Origin: Leptodontidium sp. MPI-SDFR-AT-0119
Taxonomy: Eukaryota; Ascomycota; Leotiomycetes; Helotiales; Leptodontidiaceae
Length of the DNA: 64,000 nucleotides
Direction of reading: 5' to 3'
Assembly: GCA_020726505.1 (NCBI GenBank)
Contig: JAHLEZ010000005.1
Coordinates: 930,001 to 994,000, forward strand
Program-made: the position numbers and the translations under genes
Shown: positions 12,244 to 22,746 of the stretch, in pieces
Numbering within the stretch: the stretch's first letter is position 1
Layout: each line of letters opens with the position of its first letter
The notes under the pieces: model-generated
Told to the model about the DNA's origin: nothing
The model's database searches: none
The model's input: the letters and a program-made list of their open reading frames with translations, nothing else

Positions 12244-13242
12244 ATGTCTTCAAACGATAGGCTCCAGCGCGCGCCAAAGAATCCGATGAGCGACGAGAAG
12301 TACAAAGCTAGATACGGTACTCCGCGCAAGTGCATGTATTGCACAAATTCGAAGAGGGGCTGTACCGGTGGAAAACCCTGCGACATATGCCAGAACGCTG
12401 GTCGGGTATGCAAAGATGTCAAAGGCAACAGCTACGCTACCGGGCCGGACAACGACTTGAAGACGAAGGTCGTTGACAAGGCCAACAAGAGAAAGAGGGC
12501 AGACACTAACTGCAAGGAGGAGGGAGAAGAGAGCCAAGAACGTGAACTCAATGGAACAGTCGAAGGACAAGGAGTGGACGAACATACATGGGAGGTCCAA
12601 ACAGGAGAAATGGGATATACGGAGCATAGAATTCATCAAGGAGACGTTCTCCTTGCCCAACAACGATTCTCACCTCACCGACCACAACGAGTAAGAATGA
12701 CCGCAGCCATCCCACCTCTCGATGATGTCAACCCAAGAAATGCAACCGAACAAGATGGCCACAACTATGGGCAGAACTATGAAGCAGCTGGTCCTCACCC
12801 AGCCACGGCGCAGAGCAGTGTGAGATCATCTGCCTTTGTCACGCCATTCCCGGAGGTCAATAATACCCGGCATGCCAACTCCAAGCGTAGGATCGAGGCC
12901 GGCGATAAGCATGTCAGTGCTACTTCTCCTAGTCAGTGGGACCTGGCAATCGATAGAGTTTGGAATCATACCGGCGGAACCGATGCCTCAAGAGCAGAGG
13001 CTAAAGCATCCATGAACGAGCCTCTGGGGGAGAAAATTATCAGCTGGGCCGAACGTATGAAGGACCCCGATAAATACTTTTGGTCGGAATTGCTTGACAA
13101 GCCTGTCAAAGTTCGTCGCCCAGCACCCAAGTCAAGAAGCAAAGCCCCTGTCCAGAAACCATCCAAAGGAAAGAGACCATCGGAAAATAAGGAGAGGGGT
13201 TCTGAGTATGAGGAAGAACTGGGAAGCGATTATGAGGTATGA
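12244..13242 (+). CDS. Zn2Cys6-like protein with novel C-terminal motif
   Basis: Single exon, 332 aa. Near the N-terminus is a C-x2-C-x6-C-x5-C-x2-C-x6-C array (CMYCTNSKRGC, then GGKPCDICQNAGRVC). This spacing fits the fungal Zn2Cys6 binuclear cluster, which binds DNA in transcription factors. A basic stretch (NKRKR) follows, as is usual. The middle is disordered. Residues ~232-272 carry a motif, W-D-x-x-I-D-R-V-W ... E-A-K-A-x-M ... K-I-x-x-W-A-E-R-M, that recurs at the end of the protein at 29754-31211. A basic then acidic tail ends EEELGSDYEV. No fungal-specific TF middle domain is present, so it may be a small DNA-binding adaptor. Start at 12244 is chosen over 12076 because the extra residues are Ser/His-rich and unlike the rest. 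Confidence 0.7.
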   Translation: MSSNDRLQRAPKNPMSDEKYKARYGTPRKCMYCTNSKRGCTGGKPCDICQNAGRVCKDVKGNSYATGPDNDLKTKVVDKANKRKRADTNCKEEGEESQERELNGTVEGQGVDEHTWEVQTGEMGYTEHRIHQGDVLLAQQRFSPHRPQRVRMTAAIPPLDDVNPRNATEQDGHNYGQNYEAAGPHPATAQSSVRSSAFVTPFPEVNNTRHANSKRRIEAGDKHVSATSPSQWDLAIDRVWNHTGGTDASRAEAKASMNEPLGEKIISWAERMKDPDKYFWSELLDKPVKVRRPAPKSRSKAPVQKPSKGKRPSENKERGSEYEEELGSDYEV

Positions 13243-14032
13243 GCATCTAAAGATTTCAGCAACACCCATGTAATTGTGATCATCTCACGGAGGCGTACGC
13301 TTCATGATTTTCCTCTACTGCTTATTCTTTGCTTGTCTACATTACGGAATGCGTCATGATTACCTCCGGTTGGTGTTTTGGAGTCTGGGATATGCTGACT
13401 GGGGAGAACTATCGGACCTCATTGGAGGGGTATTTGGTGGAGAAATGTTGCCAGTGACTTTTGGACTCGACGTCTATATTCTGGTATACATTCAGACCTG
13501 GGTGTACGGGTAAACACTCTCAAAATACGCAGTACCAAATACACGTCATAGCAAATTTCCAGGACATGCGGTTGATGTGAAGTGACTTACTTGCTATGAG
13601 TTTCCATCTGCACAGAACCTTGGGACCCACTTCTGTTACCAGTAGATGACGGCCCGGCCCGATTTCCAACCCTACCTACGTCTACTTAGTACTTGATCCT
13701 GTAGCCCTATCTAGCCAGATGTGATTAGCGATATTTGCAGCCTTCCCAACTTGAAGAAGAAAATAAAGGTTGTGGGGTAACAATTGTGGATATCTGGCTG
13801 ATGTCACACCCGCTCCTGCACAAGGTAACCAGGACAAGCTCCCACAGCCGTACCTTCCTTGTTAAAATACGCAGGCCTTTCACCCTTAATACTAACCGTG
13901 CCACCAGACTCATTTCTGATTAAGAAAAAATATTATTCTTTGGAGTTTTTCAGCTATCCAGAACATCTCATTTTTGCAATCAACTTCGCAAGTCAGGTTG
14001 CACTTCACGACACCCATTCCCACTGACACAAA
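13243..14032. other. Intergenic, nothing recognised
   Basis: 3' flank of the Zn2Cys6-like gene and 5' flank of the small orphan at 14033. Open frames at 13304-13513 and 13725-13923 look like chance. Confidence 0.45.
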
Positions 14033-14359
14033 ATGGCTCTCAACGGCGCCCATCACCACCTGAGGCACACCGAAGAATATTACAAAAGTGACGTTGAAGA
14101 TCCAAAGCCATACAAGCCGCCTTTTCGATATGGTCTTTGGGATGGTGCTGGTGACCGAGTAGAGAACAGCCCATTCGAGCCCACAGATAATGATGAGATG
14201 TATGGGATTGCCAGCGATCGGGCTCTTGAAGTAGCAGAGAAGTGGTGGGACAATTCTCGAGAGAGTACTTTTCTGGACTACCTGACATACCATTTCACGG
14301 AAGCTGAATTGCAAATCGCAATGCCTCTAGGGAGGCCAAAAACAAGGAGGCCTGAATAG
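14033..14359 (+). CDS. Small orphan acidic protein
   Basis: Not recognised. A 108-aa open frame with a natural ATG context (acaaaATGg). Composition is protein-like: His-rich start, Pro/Tyr segment (YKPPFRYGLWDG), then a helical acidic region (ALEVAEKWWDNSRESTF) and a basic end. It may not be complete: downstream, after an acceptor-like ATTAG near 14476, lies a short Lys/Arg-rich frame (HKPIGEDHFPKRWLTKRRTK) that would make a sensible last exon, but a stop at 14357-14359 lies between and I found no clean donor. No signal peptide or cysteine motif. Confidence 0.4.
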   Translation: MALNGAHHHLRHTEEYYKSDVEDPKPYKPPFRYGLWDGAGDRVENSPFEPTDNDEMYGIASDRALEVAEKWWDNSRESTFLDYLTYHFTEAELQIAMPLGRPKTRRPE

Positions 14360-15610
14360 CGCCTTGCCATTGGCTGGTAACTCAAAAGTAAGTTTCAGAA
14401 CGACCTCTAGGAGATATAAATCAATGTCACATTCTCAATTGGCGGCATGAGATTTCTAATACTGAAGTGTTATTAGGTGCCACAAGCCCATCGGAGAAGA
14501 CCACTTCCCCAAGAGATGGCTTACCAAACGCCGGACCAAACGCCCAGTCCCGAAATTCAGAGCCATGAAAGGGAGGACGAAATTCACAGAAGCATAATTG
14601 ATGCTAATAGAATATACAGCCAGATTGAAGAATCGCCAACTTTCAACTGGGAGCCCTAAGCCAGGCAAGGAAGCAGTATTACGAAAGTGCATAGGGCTGA
14701 TTGGCCATAGACCATCAATAACTGAAGGAAATGACACATCCTCTCTGTTTTTTTCCAGACCCTTGCGACTTGTCCCATGATGACTCCAATGCATGTCGCT
14801 CTATTCTTGCCTGTGAGCTGCTCGCTGGCAACATCAGATTCCGCACTTCTAGAGGAAATACAGAAATATTGGAAGCGTGTTCCGTCGTAGGTTCATCTTA
14901 AGTTGGATTTGCCATATGGTGCCGCATTTTCTTCCACAGCTTATATGAAAAGCCTGGTATAGACCCGAAACTACTAGATTCAGGTGCACTTGTTAGCTGT
15001 CTTAGAAGCTTCTCATATAGTGTCTGTCCCCGCTGGATTTTATTCCATTCGTCTTAAATACAAAAGCACAGTCGCACAATGTCCTCGAAAGTTGCTGCAC
15101 ATTTCTGCCCGACCTCTCGGGTATTTTAGAGGCATTCCGAATGTTGAATTCCAATGTCTAGCTGTGAAGACTGAGATTCTTTCAAGTTCCTAGTTCTCCT
15201 CACCTCGGTACAATCAATATCGAAGTAAGTCGCTTCAGGGCTGAGCCGCTAATTCAATGCGCTATTTTCGCCGCTTTTACAGGGCAGTGCGTGTTAAATC
15301 GTGCAGGCAGCGAGGAGGCTGGTGCCGCTTCACTCCTTTGACATCTGTTAGTACCTAGATATATAAACCCTCCTGCCTAAAATACCCTCCTTAAATTTCG
15401 ACGTCGATTCCACCAGAAACTAGTTTTTAGAATCAGCGAACCCAACGAGCAGACAAGTAGCCTCTTCAATATCAATATCCCTCACGGGCAGAGCGTCTGT
15501 TGTTGTTGCCGAACACGAACTCGCTAACTCGAAACCTCCAAACTACTTTGATTTCCACACCACTTCGAATTCTCCAAAACCAGAAGAACTTGAAGATCAA
15601 AGTCTTCAAA
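14360..15610. other. Intergenic, possible exon of the previous gene
   Basis: Contains the basic candidate exon near 14477-14593 described for the 14033 gene. From about 15360 on lies the promoter and leader of the 15611 gene, with a gatatataaac TATA-like site near 15358. Confidence 0.4.
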
Positions 15611-16305
15611 ATGACGGATACGTACAAGTGGTTGATGACCATGATGAGTGACGAGCCATATACTTGCACAATCTGCGGCAAATGGATCGAGGACCCACAT
15701 GCAGAAAGATGTGGCAACGCCGAGCACGAGGCCCTCGGAATAATGGCATATTGGGAACAGGAAGTCAACCGTCGGCCTCCCAGTAAACCCAAGACTATTT
15801 TTCTACCCTCTCCCCCTTGTTCTTCTGTTGATGGAGACAAGATGAATCCAATTGACTTGACTGGCGATGACGAGGACGACCAGCACCCTCCTCTGAAGGC
15901 AAAAAAGGTATCCTTTTCAAAGGTCAGTTCTAGCTGCCTCTTTTATTTATCACATATGATGCTGATATCTTTCAGACCCCCACCAGTCCCAAAAAGTCTC
16001 CCTACCCCATCAAGAATAAGTACGAGATCCACCGAGGTCCCGACAAGGCATTGAACAAGTCTCATCACCAAGTATTCGGTACGGTCATCACCCCAGATGA
16101 GGTCAACAACTTTTTGAACGCTGCTGCCACCAGTCAGGCCAGGATGGATGATTCCGCTGCTGCGTCTGCAACGGAGCAAATAACGTCGAATGGTCAGGCC
16201 CAGCAATCTCCCAGCTTGTCCTTACCTTCGACTTCTCTCCACCATGTGTCCACTAACCCAAATCGTATACCAATTGAGATATTCTCCGAAAGGACAATCG
16301 ACTGA
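15611..16305 (+). CDS. Small CxxC protein with SUMO-interaction-like motif
   Basis: Family not recognised. Exons 15611-15922 and 15976-16305; the 53-nt intron has GT-AG ends and exact phase, giving 213 aa. Near the N-terminus is a possible half zinc site (CTICGKWIEDPHAERCGNAEH): C-x2-C followed by a Cys and a His. Around residues 78-88 the sequence PIDLTGDDEDD matches the layout of a SUMO-interacting motif: a short hydrophobic core followed by Thr and acidic residues. This is followed by basic KAKK. The C-terminal half is Ser/Gln/Asn-rich. I infer a nuclear protein that may bind SUMO; the motif is short and can occur by chance. Without splicing the frame ends soon after exon 1. Confidence 0.6.
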
Positions 16306-17252
16306 TTGGATACGTTCAGGAGAACAATGGAGGACGTGAGGGTGGCGAGGAAGGTATCCACGGAGGGGCTTAGATAGCTCTTTAAGACCTTGATGATATT
16401 CTTTGGGTTATCGTGCTGTTACTGGAGGATATATCTTACTTTTATAATTATTTTCAATGGAGATATGCCATCTCCTAGACTGTAGTACAAAATCTACCGA
16501 GTGGACCGGAACCATTTCCTCCAGCTGTGATCTTATACATACCTTCATTCATTCTCCACTTCTCTCATCGTGACAGTCTATATGCATCTTCGATCTATAT
16601 ACTCTTCAAAACGAAGAACTGATTGACTCCGCCAGTGCCCAAGGGTTATGAAACATGAAGTCCGAATCCTCCGCAGAACTCGCAAGTATTCGTCGTATGG
16701 CCAACGAAAACTTGCTGACTCTGTAATGTCCCCATCCGAAGCCAGGACATTGAGGGTAACTTATATTTAAATAGCCTCCCACAATGGGTCTTCCTAACTT
16801 TATCCGTCCCGTCCAGTTTGCTTACTCGTAACATTTCCCACAGGGTTTTGGTTTTCTAGGCTTCAAATGCATCAAGCACAAGAGCACGAAGCTGCAGCGG
16901 GGGGGGGGGGGGGGGGGGGGGGGTTAATAAATATGTAGCGAAGGTTGAGCGAGTTTTGGAATCTATATATTGAATTTGCGCGGCACTGAGTTGCAGTTTC
17001 GATGTGGTCGTGCACTAGCTTCATGAAAGTCCCCAAAATATATCCTCGTCACCCAGGTCTCTTGGCCAACCACCCCACCCTCTCGCAAGATCGTCTTGAA
17101 CTCGGTGTCTCAGGCTCTTGCATCTGTTCAATGCGTCATCAAGATTTAACTTCAGCTGTGGACATTGGCTCTTCTAACAACAAAGAGGCCGAAATCAGTT
17201 GGTTGCGCGTAATGCCCTCCCCAAAGACTACATTTCTCTATTGCGAAGAGAC
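16306..17252. other. Intergenic with a G25 tract
   Basis: 3' flank of the previous gene, then a 25-base G run, then the leader of a decayed gene. Nothing else seen. Confidence 0.45.
16899..16923 (+). repeat. Poly-G tract (25 G)
   Basis: Uninterrupted run of 25 G. Other G/C runs in the window: C12 at 25498-25509, C21 at 42799-42819, G11 at 43116-43126, C7 and C29 at 48348-48384. All lie outside genes. Exact lengths are likely unreliable. Confidence 0.9.
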
Positions 17253-18324
17253 AAGATGGAGTCTAACGATGCTAACTGGGAAGCAGAGTTCAGCAAACTC
17301 TTCGATTTCGATGGCTTTCTCATGGGAAATAAGGCGGCGGCAATGAGTGAGGACTCGATCTCCAGTCAAGAAGTAATGGCTTTCCTCTTTGACTCTCTCG
17401 CGCAGCAGCTAACCTCCCAAAAGGTTCCTCTGTTTCGGAAATTCTATGTAACAACAGCAGACTTTGACGAATCAATTATCTTCCTCCGCAATGCTCGATC
17501 TCCTCTCGAGTCTCCTGTCTCCTGCTCACACCATGAACCCACTCCACCATAACGCATGGGCTTCAAAATCAACAATGCGTCCTCCCTGCTCAAGACGCAT
17601 GCAGTCAAGTCCTCGAAGTTCTCTGTACACTGCGACGTATAACTCTACTCAGGAGATTCTATAACTCACATTATGTCCTATCTCTGCAACAACTTTGTCT
17701 AACAACACAGGGGATACGGCTTCAGACAACAGAGGTTGGAGTCAGCCAACCACAAGGGACTTCATTCGTCGCGTCTTTCGGATTCTCTCCACCCCACCGC
17801 CTTCCTAACAGCACGATTCAACCAAGATTTGAGGAGCATGACTCTTCTTCGGGAATCAATGGCGCTTCCCTGGATGCACAACTCCCCTCATTTCAAGCTC
17901 TTCATGAGAAGCACTCGAGGATCTCTAGACAATCAAGATTGTACTACTCCCCTTTCGCAAATGTTATCAGCAATAGCCATACGACTGTCGTACCTCTATA
18001 TACATCCACCTCTACACTGATGCTAATTATGAGTAGATCAGATTTAGTCCGTCAGCACGAAACGGTTCGAAGGCCGCACAAATTCAATTTCGTCCCAAAC
18101 TCGTCGGCCTTCTCCTCCTCTACCGCATCTTCGGCGAGCCCAGTTGCAGGTCTGTAGCCTTAGTGGTATCCTGTCGAATATCCAAGGTTCTCACCAAGTA
18201 AGCAGCATCGTCAAGCAGCAGCCAGCAGCCCAACGGCCGCAACATTCTCGCAAAAGCAAAAGCCAAATACACGGAAGCCGATGCAGCAATGCTAAGCAGA
18301 GTCTCATGTCTACCATATGGCGGT

Positions 18325-18343
18325 GCAGCAGCAGCAGCAGCAG
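18325..18343 (+). repeat. GCA/CAG trinucleotide repeat
   Basis: Six repeats inside the decayed gene. In one frame they encode poly-Ala (GGAAAAAAEMPFG), in another poly-Gln. Confidence 0.8.
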
Positions 18344-19056
18344 AAATGCCGTTTGGAGATCCGCAGTTATTTCAGGCAGTTGCTTCAGCAGGGTGACTTC
18401 GTCGACAAGAAGGCTTGGACATTTGAGAAGTGGGAGATGCGCTTGGCCAACGGAAAAGCTGTTAGAGATAATGCCACGGCTGCAGCACAAGCTATAACAG
18501 CACTCGCTTTTCCTATCCTAATAACACCCATTGCCTTACCATCTAGCCTGCAGTTAGTCACAAGCAGTCGGGATGAACTCTTGGCCTCACGACCATGAAC
18601 TACTGTTCGGAACCCAACAAGGAATCTGAAACTCAACGACAAGGCTTCAGACCCACACGCAGCGCATCAAGGAAACTATACCACTCAACTTGTAGATACT
18701 CTGGGAAAGATGGTCAAGTCAATGAGGAGAACTGGACTTAGGACGGGGGACAATACAACAGTGCCGATAATGGTTTCGTGATGGGCAGACAGGATGAAGC
18801 AGCCGGTGCAACGAAGAGAGGACACGACGGCGAGGACTGGGCGCAGCACGGAAGAGGTCTAGAGAACCCTGAAGTTTGGGAATCCAGCGGAGTCAGCAAG
18901 ACTCAGGAGCATGACTGGCGAATATAACCCTGTCCATGTCCTCGTTTCGAAGCTCAGTACTACACCTTCATGCCCAGATCCTTCATGTACGTATGCCCGG
19001 AAGCCCCGCCATTGGATTACTGAGGGTGCACCACCACAAACTAAAAGTGGGCACCA

Positions 19057-19104
19057 GTTCCCAAAAGGTAGCACGTAGTCGACTACGTGCTACGTTTTGG
19101 GAAC
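19057..19104. repeat. 48-bp near-perfect palindrome
   Basis: Two 24-base arms meet at 19080/19081 (centre gtagtcgactac) with no spacer. The arms are exact reverse complements except for one base pair (position 11 from each end). The DNA could extrude a long cruciform. It lies among decayed gene pieces and is not part of a recognisable element. Confidence 0.9.
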
Positions 19105-19949
19105 TCATCGCGCACCCCTGAGTTCTTCCCTCAACAACTATGGGGCTCCTCGAAAATTACAGCAGGACATTTGAATTTGGAGCCTGCTCATTGCAAACGC
19201 TCCCACGGCTCCAATGCGCTGATCAAAAGACGCTCATTCTTCACAAGCTACTTTAATTCATTTCACGACAACCGCGGATGATACGCCCTGCAATGTTTCC
19301 TTTACGTTTATACCCTTCCGCCGTCTTTGCAATCTTACCTACCATGAGTATGAGATACATTGCTCGATTTCTTATGGTACGCCTCACGAGATGTTGCGTA
19401 GATGTTCGATCATTGATATTGCGCAACGGTTGTACGAGATCCATTTCTCCAAAAGTGTGGGATATAGACTCGAATTACTAGAGACAAAGTAAGCCTCAAA
19501 GGTTTACTAAACTTTCAAGACTGACTCATATGTAGGCTCCAAATATTTTCTCCGCACACAGGAACGAAAAGAAGAGTGCCAGGAGGTGGTGAAGCAGTAT
19601 ACAATCAAGCAAGCGGCGTTCCAACAAACCATGTCTCTACTTCGAATCTTCAAGGCGCACCAGAAAACCATCATTTTATTGCTTAGAAGCCCGAGGAACC
19701 CGAGGAACCATTACCAAAGCATCGAATATTCAATGGCGCATCTTCTTACGGCACAGAACCCAAGGCCTTCTCTTCGTGACTTGGAAGCCTGACGTATCTA
19801 TTCAAGACGTTCGAGAATCGTACGAGAGAGCGAAACTTCAATTCCCATCCTTACCTCAATTAGCCGATTCTTCTGATCATGCACTAAATCCGACAGTGGC
19901 TGGATCTCATCAGACTGGGTCATGGAGCCCTTTCATCTTGAGCAAATAG

Positions 19950-20731
19950 CTTCTCCAGCATGCTCTACTCGATGAGGAAAGGCTGGAAGTCCTGCGGAAG
20001 CACAAGCCTGCCTTCTGCATTCCAGATAGAGAAACTCTAAGGCTAAACTTTGGAGAGTCACCACCGAATATCTAATTAGAAGTAATTTCATCTGCAGCTA
20101 AAAACAGAAAATGAATTCTTTCGGTGTCTAGTTTGGTCAATCCCTGTTCCTCAATTCTGCAGACATCAATGTTCTGTTGGCGGCCAAGGAAATGCAAAAT
20201 CATAACAACCCCTCGCTTACAATCCTCGTGCAATGGAGGCTTCGAAGAAAAGCATAAAGGCGCATTTTATATATTGACATGCATCTATAAATGATGGGTG
20301 ATGAAGTGCGTAAAAGATATTGTTTGTTCGAGTGAATTGCGAAGATGTTGAAGTCACATCATGTACTGATGCCAAGGCCACCCACCACAGATTCACGCAT
20401 ACTCCTCTCTATATCATGTGTTGATGACGGAGTCCCCCCGTCCAGAATTGTTCATGTCCTTGGCGTTGGATGACAACAAAGCCTCGTTAACTACCCTTCT
20501 TGAAGTGCACTCTTCGAATTTTTTCAACTTGCACAAGACTGTTGTATCTCAACTCCCACAAAGATTCTCCTGTTGAATTTCTCTACAGTCACTTGCTCAC
20601 TGTCTGTTTACTTGTCGATAGCACCACTGTCCTCAAATCAAAGCAAATCCCTCCGCGAAGAAACCGAGTTCCACTCCGCGTCCTCTATCCAATCTTTCGA
20701 CTCTCCACCACAGAACCTCATAAACCACAAT
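19950..20731. other. Intergenic, nothing recognised
   Basis: Likely promoter of the gene at 20732 in its last ~250 bases. No transcript-like structure otherwise. Confidence 0.4.
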
Positions 20732-22746
20732 ATGTCTAAATCCAGAGCCGCCAGTGACTCGGGAAAAGCGACTACCAGGATCCAACTCTATGAGAGCGAT
20801 GAGCAATGGGCAAATGAGAAAGTCGATTCTCACTTCCCTGAGCATGTAGGGTACGCGGACGAGAATGAACAAGAGCGAATCCTCCGAGAATATATGGAAG
20901 AGATTGAGGGAAGACCAGCGGTAGATTTCGATCATCGCTTCAACAATGGGGGAATGGGCGGAAATTGCATTGGAGGCGTCGCACATGTCCGTGGTCTGTA
21001 CCCATACTCAACGTCCTTCCCAGGGCTTGTTCAGAACCTGCGCGCCTTCGCAATTCCAGTCGCACCGAAAACCCTTTCCTCCCTTCATTCTCCTCTTCCC
21101 ACTGCGGAAAAGGCCATTGCTCTCCCACCAAACACACCATTTGTCCAACCACCAACACCAATTCCCATCCCCGACACAAGCAATACGGTCCCTCGAGAAC
21201 TCATGACGAATACAGCTCTTGTCCTCGGCTCTCAAGCCGAGCAAAATGTTATGGTTCCTCGGGCTCAGAGACTTACCCAAAGCACTAGCCAAGCTGGGCG
21301 ACTTGATGTCACAAGAAAGAGAGTCCCCGAGATAGATGAGATGGGACAATCCAAGCCGATGGCAACCAGGAATGCCATCGATCTTACTTCAAGTCATCCT
21401 GTAAACATTGCAGGAACTTTCCCTCCTGTCACGCACCGTCCCCAATCAACCTCCAAGTCCGCCAGCCCTCAGCGAAGCAAAAGTACTGCTAGATACAAAG
21501 AAACTACTCACCCAGGGCCTACGACCCCTATGGAGCCAACTGCTTCTTCATACTCTCAATCAAGTGTTGCTTTGGAGTCTTTCGTTGTGCCACACGGCTT
21601 CGGTACCACATTACCTTTGGGTCCTGATGCAGGCGTTGGTTATCCATGCGGCAGACCTAACCTAGTTAGTCGGAAGGGATTTCGAGACTTTGAGTTGCTA
21701 AAATCATATCGGAACAAGATGCTCGAAGCAAACGTCGCATGCAAGCAGAATGGGGTCTACTTTAGTGCTGATGGACAATTGCATAGAGCTCTTCCAACGA
21801 TAGGCAATAGTAATTCAAAGACACCCGAAAGCCAAGAGTCATCAACGATGGGCCACGAAAAGGCTGCTAGATCTCAAACAAGCAGCCCAGGCACTACACG
21901 GCTCCGAGAAGCAGAAACCCGACCGTTCGGCACTGGCGAGAAAGACGGTTCATTTAAAGAGAGATATTATGGGTCGCTTGGAGATCAGGCGAGCCCTCCC
22001 TCTGTGCAAGACCATCCACTCCAAGCTCCAAGAAAATGTCACAATGTGTCTCTGGGCCCTCCTTTCACATTAGTGAACAGCCAGTGCCACCTGGAATCTA
22101 CTATCCACAAAACATCTCAGTTCGCTAATGTGCCGGAGAACAGTATCCATACGGTTACTCCATCTCCCAGCTACTTTCCACCAAGAAGTGTGCGAAGTCC
22201 TGTCAACTACATGCAGGAAAAGCCGTTTCTCTTCGCTGGCAATAACAGAGATCAGCAAGCCGCGTATCATACTCATCGCCCTTCTTGCAACCGAGCCGTG
22301 GCACGAATACTGGCACCCAAAACCCGCTCTATAACACTCGTCGGATCTCTTCGTCCAGTGAAACTACTTCTTCCTCAACATCCAGGGAATCTAAAGCAGA
22401 AAGTAGGAATCCAACGCTTTATGAAGCCCCCCAACAAGGTTTCCGCCCGCCCTCTACGATGAACGATCCGAGATCTGCGACTGGGACTATTCATACACCT
22501 CCTTTATGGAGCGGTTACAACGTAATTGGTACCAGTGATCAAGAGAGAGGTGGCAGAAACGGGTACCAAACGTACCAGTATATGTATGCTGGAGCTATGC
22601 TCCAAGCTACAGATTGTGGCATGCGAGAAGCTGGACCAAAACGGAAGTCTTCGACGAGAGACGAAATAGGAGACGGAAGCCACGAAGAAGACATGAAGCA
22701 GCAGAGGAGTGCGAAGAGACCCAGACGCCATTGTCCTACCGATTGA
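20732..22746 (+). CDS. Disordered nuclear protein, 651 aa
   Basis: Family not recognised. Exons 20732-22189 and 22249-22746. The 59-nt intron (donor GTGCGA, acceptor AATAACAG) fits phase exactly; without it the frame ends at 22462 and a long C-terminal frame would be unexplained. The N-terminus is charged with an acidic helix (ENEQERILREYMEEIEG). Most of the protein is Ser/Thr/Pro-rich and unstructured. The C-terminal 70 residues hold Tyr-rich YQTYQYMYAGAM and a basic tail, RSAKRPRRHCPTD, that probably directs nuclear import and resembles the tail of the 3351-5977 protein. An in-frame ATG-less extension upstream to 20573 exists; 20732 has the better context (acaatATGt). Confidence 0.65.

Larger units (their letters stand above)
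17253..19949 (+). pseudogene. Large decayed gene, many frame breaks
   Basis: Not recognised. From the ATG at 17253, clearly protein-like stretches follow one another in changing frames. They include an acidic start (SKLFDFDGFLMGNKAAA), a Ser/Leu-rich stretch near 17455-17545, a long frame without ATG to 18157 (QPRFEEHDSSSG), AKAKAKYTEADAAM near 18250, DFVDKKAWTFEKWEMRLANG near 18400, a Gly/Glu-rich piece near 18640-18927 with a TAG inside, YEIHCSISYGTPHEMLRR near 19350, and ERAKLQFPSLPQLADSSD ending at 19949. Some joins can be explained by introns (for example GTATAA...GTCTAACAACACAG before 17711), but not all. I read one or two orphan genes that have lost function, or badly assembled sequence. 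A CAG/GCA microsatellite lies at 18325-18343, and a palindrome at 19057 splits the remains. Confidence 0.35.

Noticed and set aside
22190..22462. Frameshift in the 651-aa gene
   Set aside because: A 59-nt GT-AG intron at 22190-22248 joins the two frames in exact phase.
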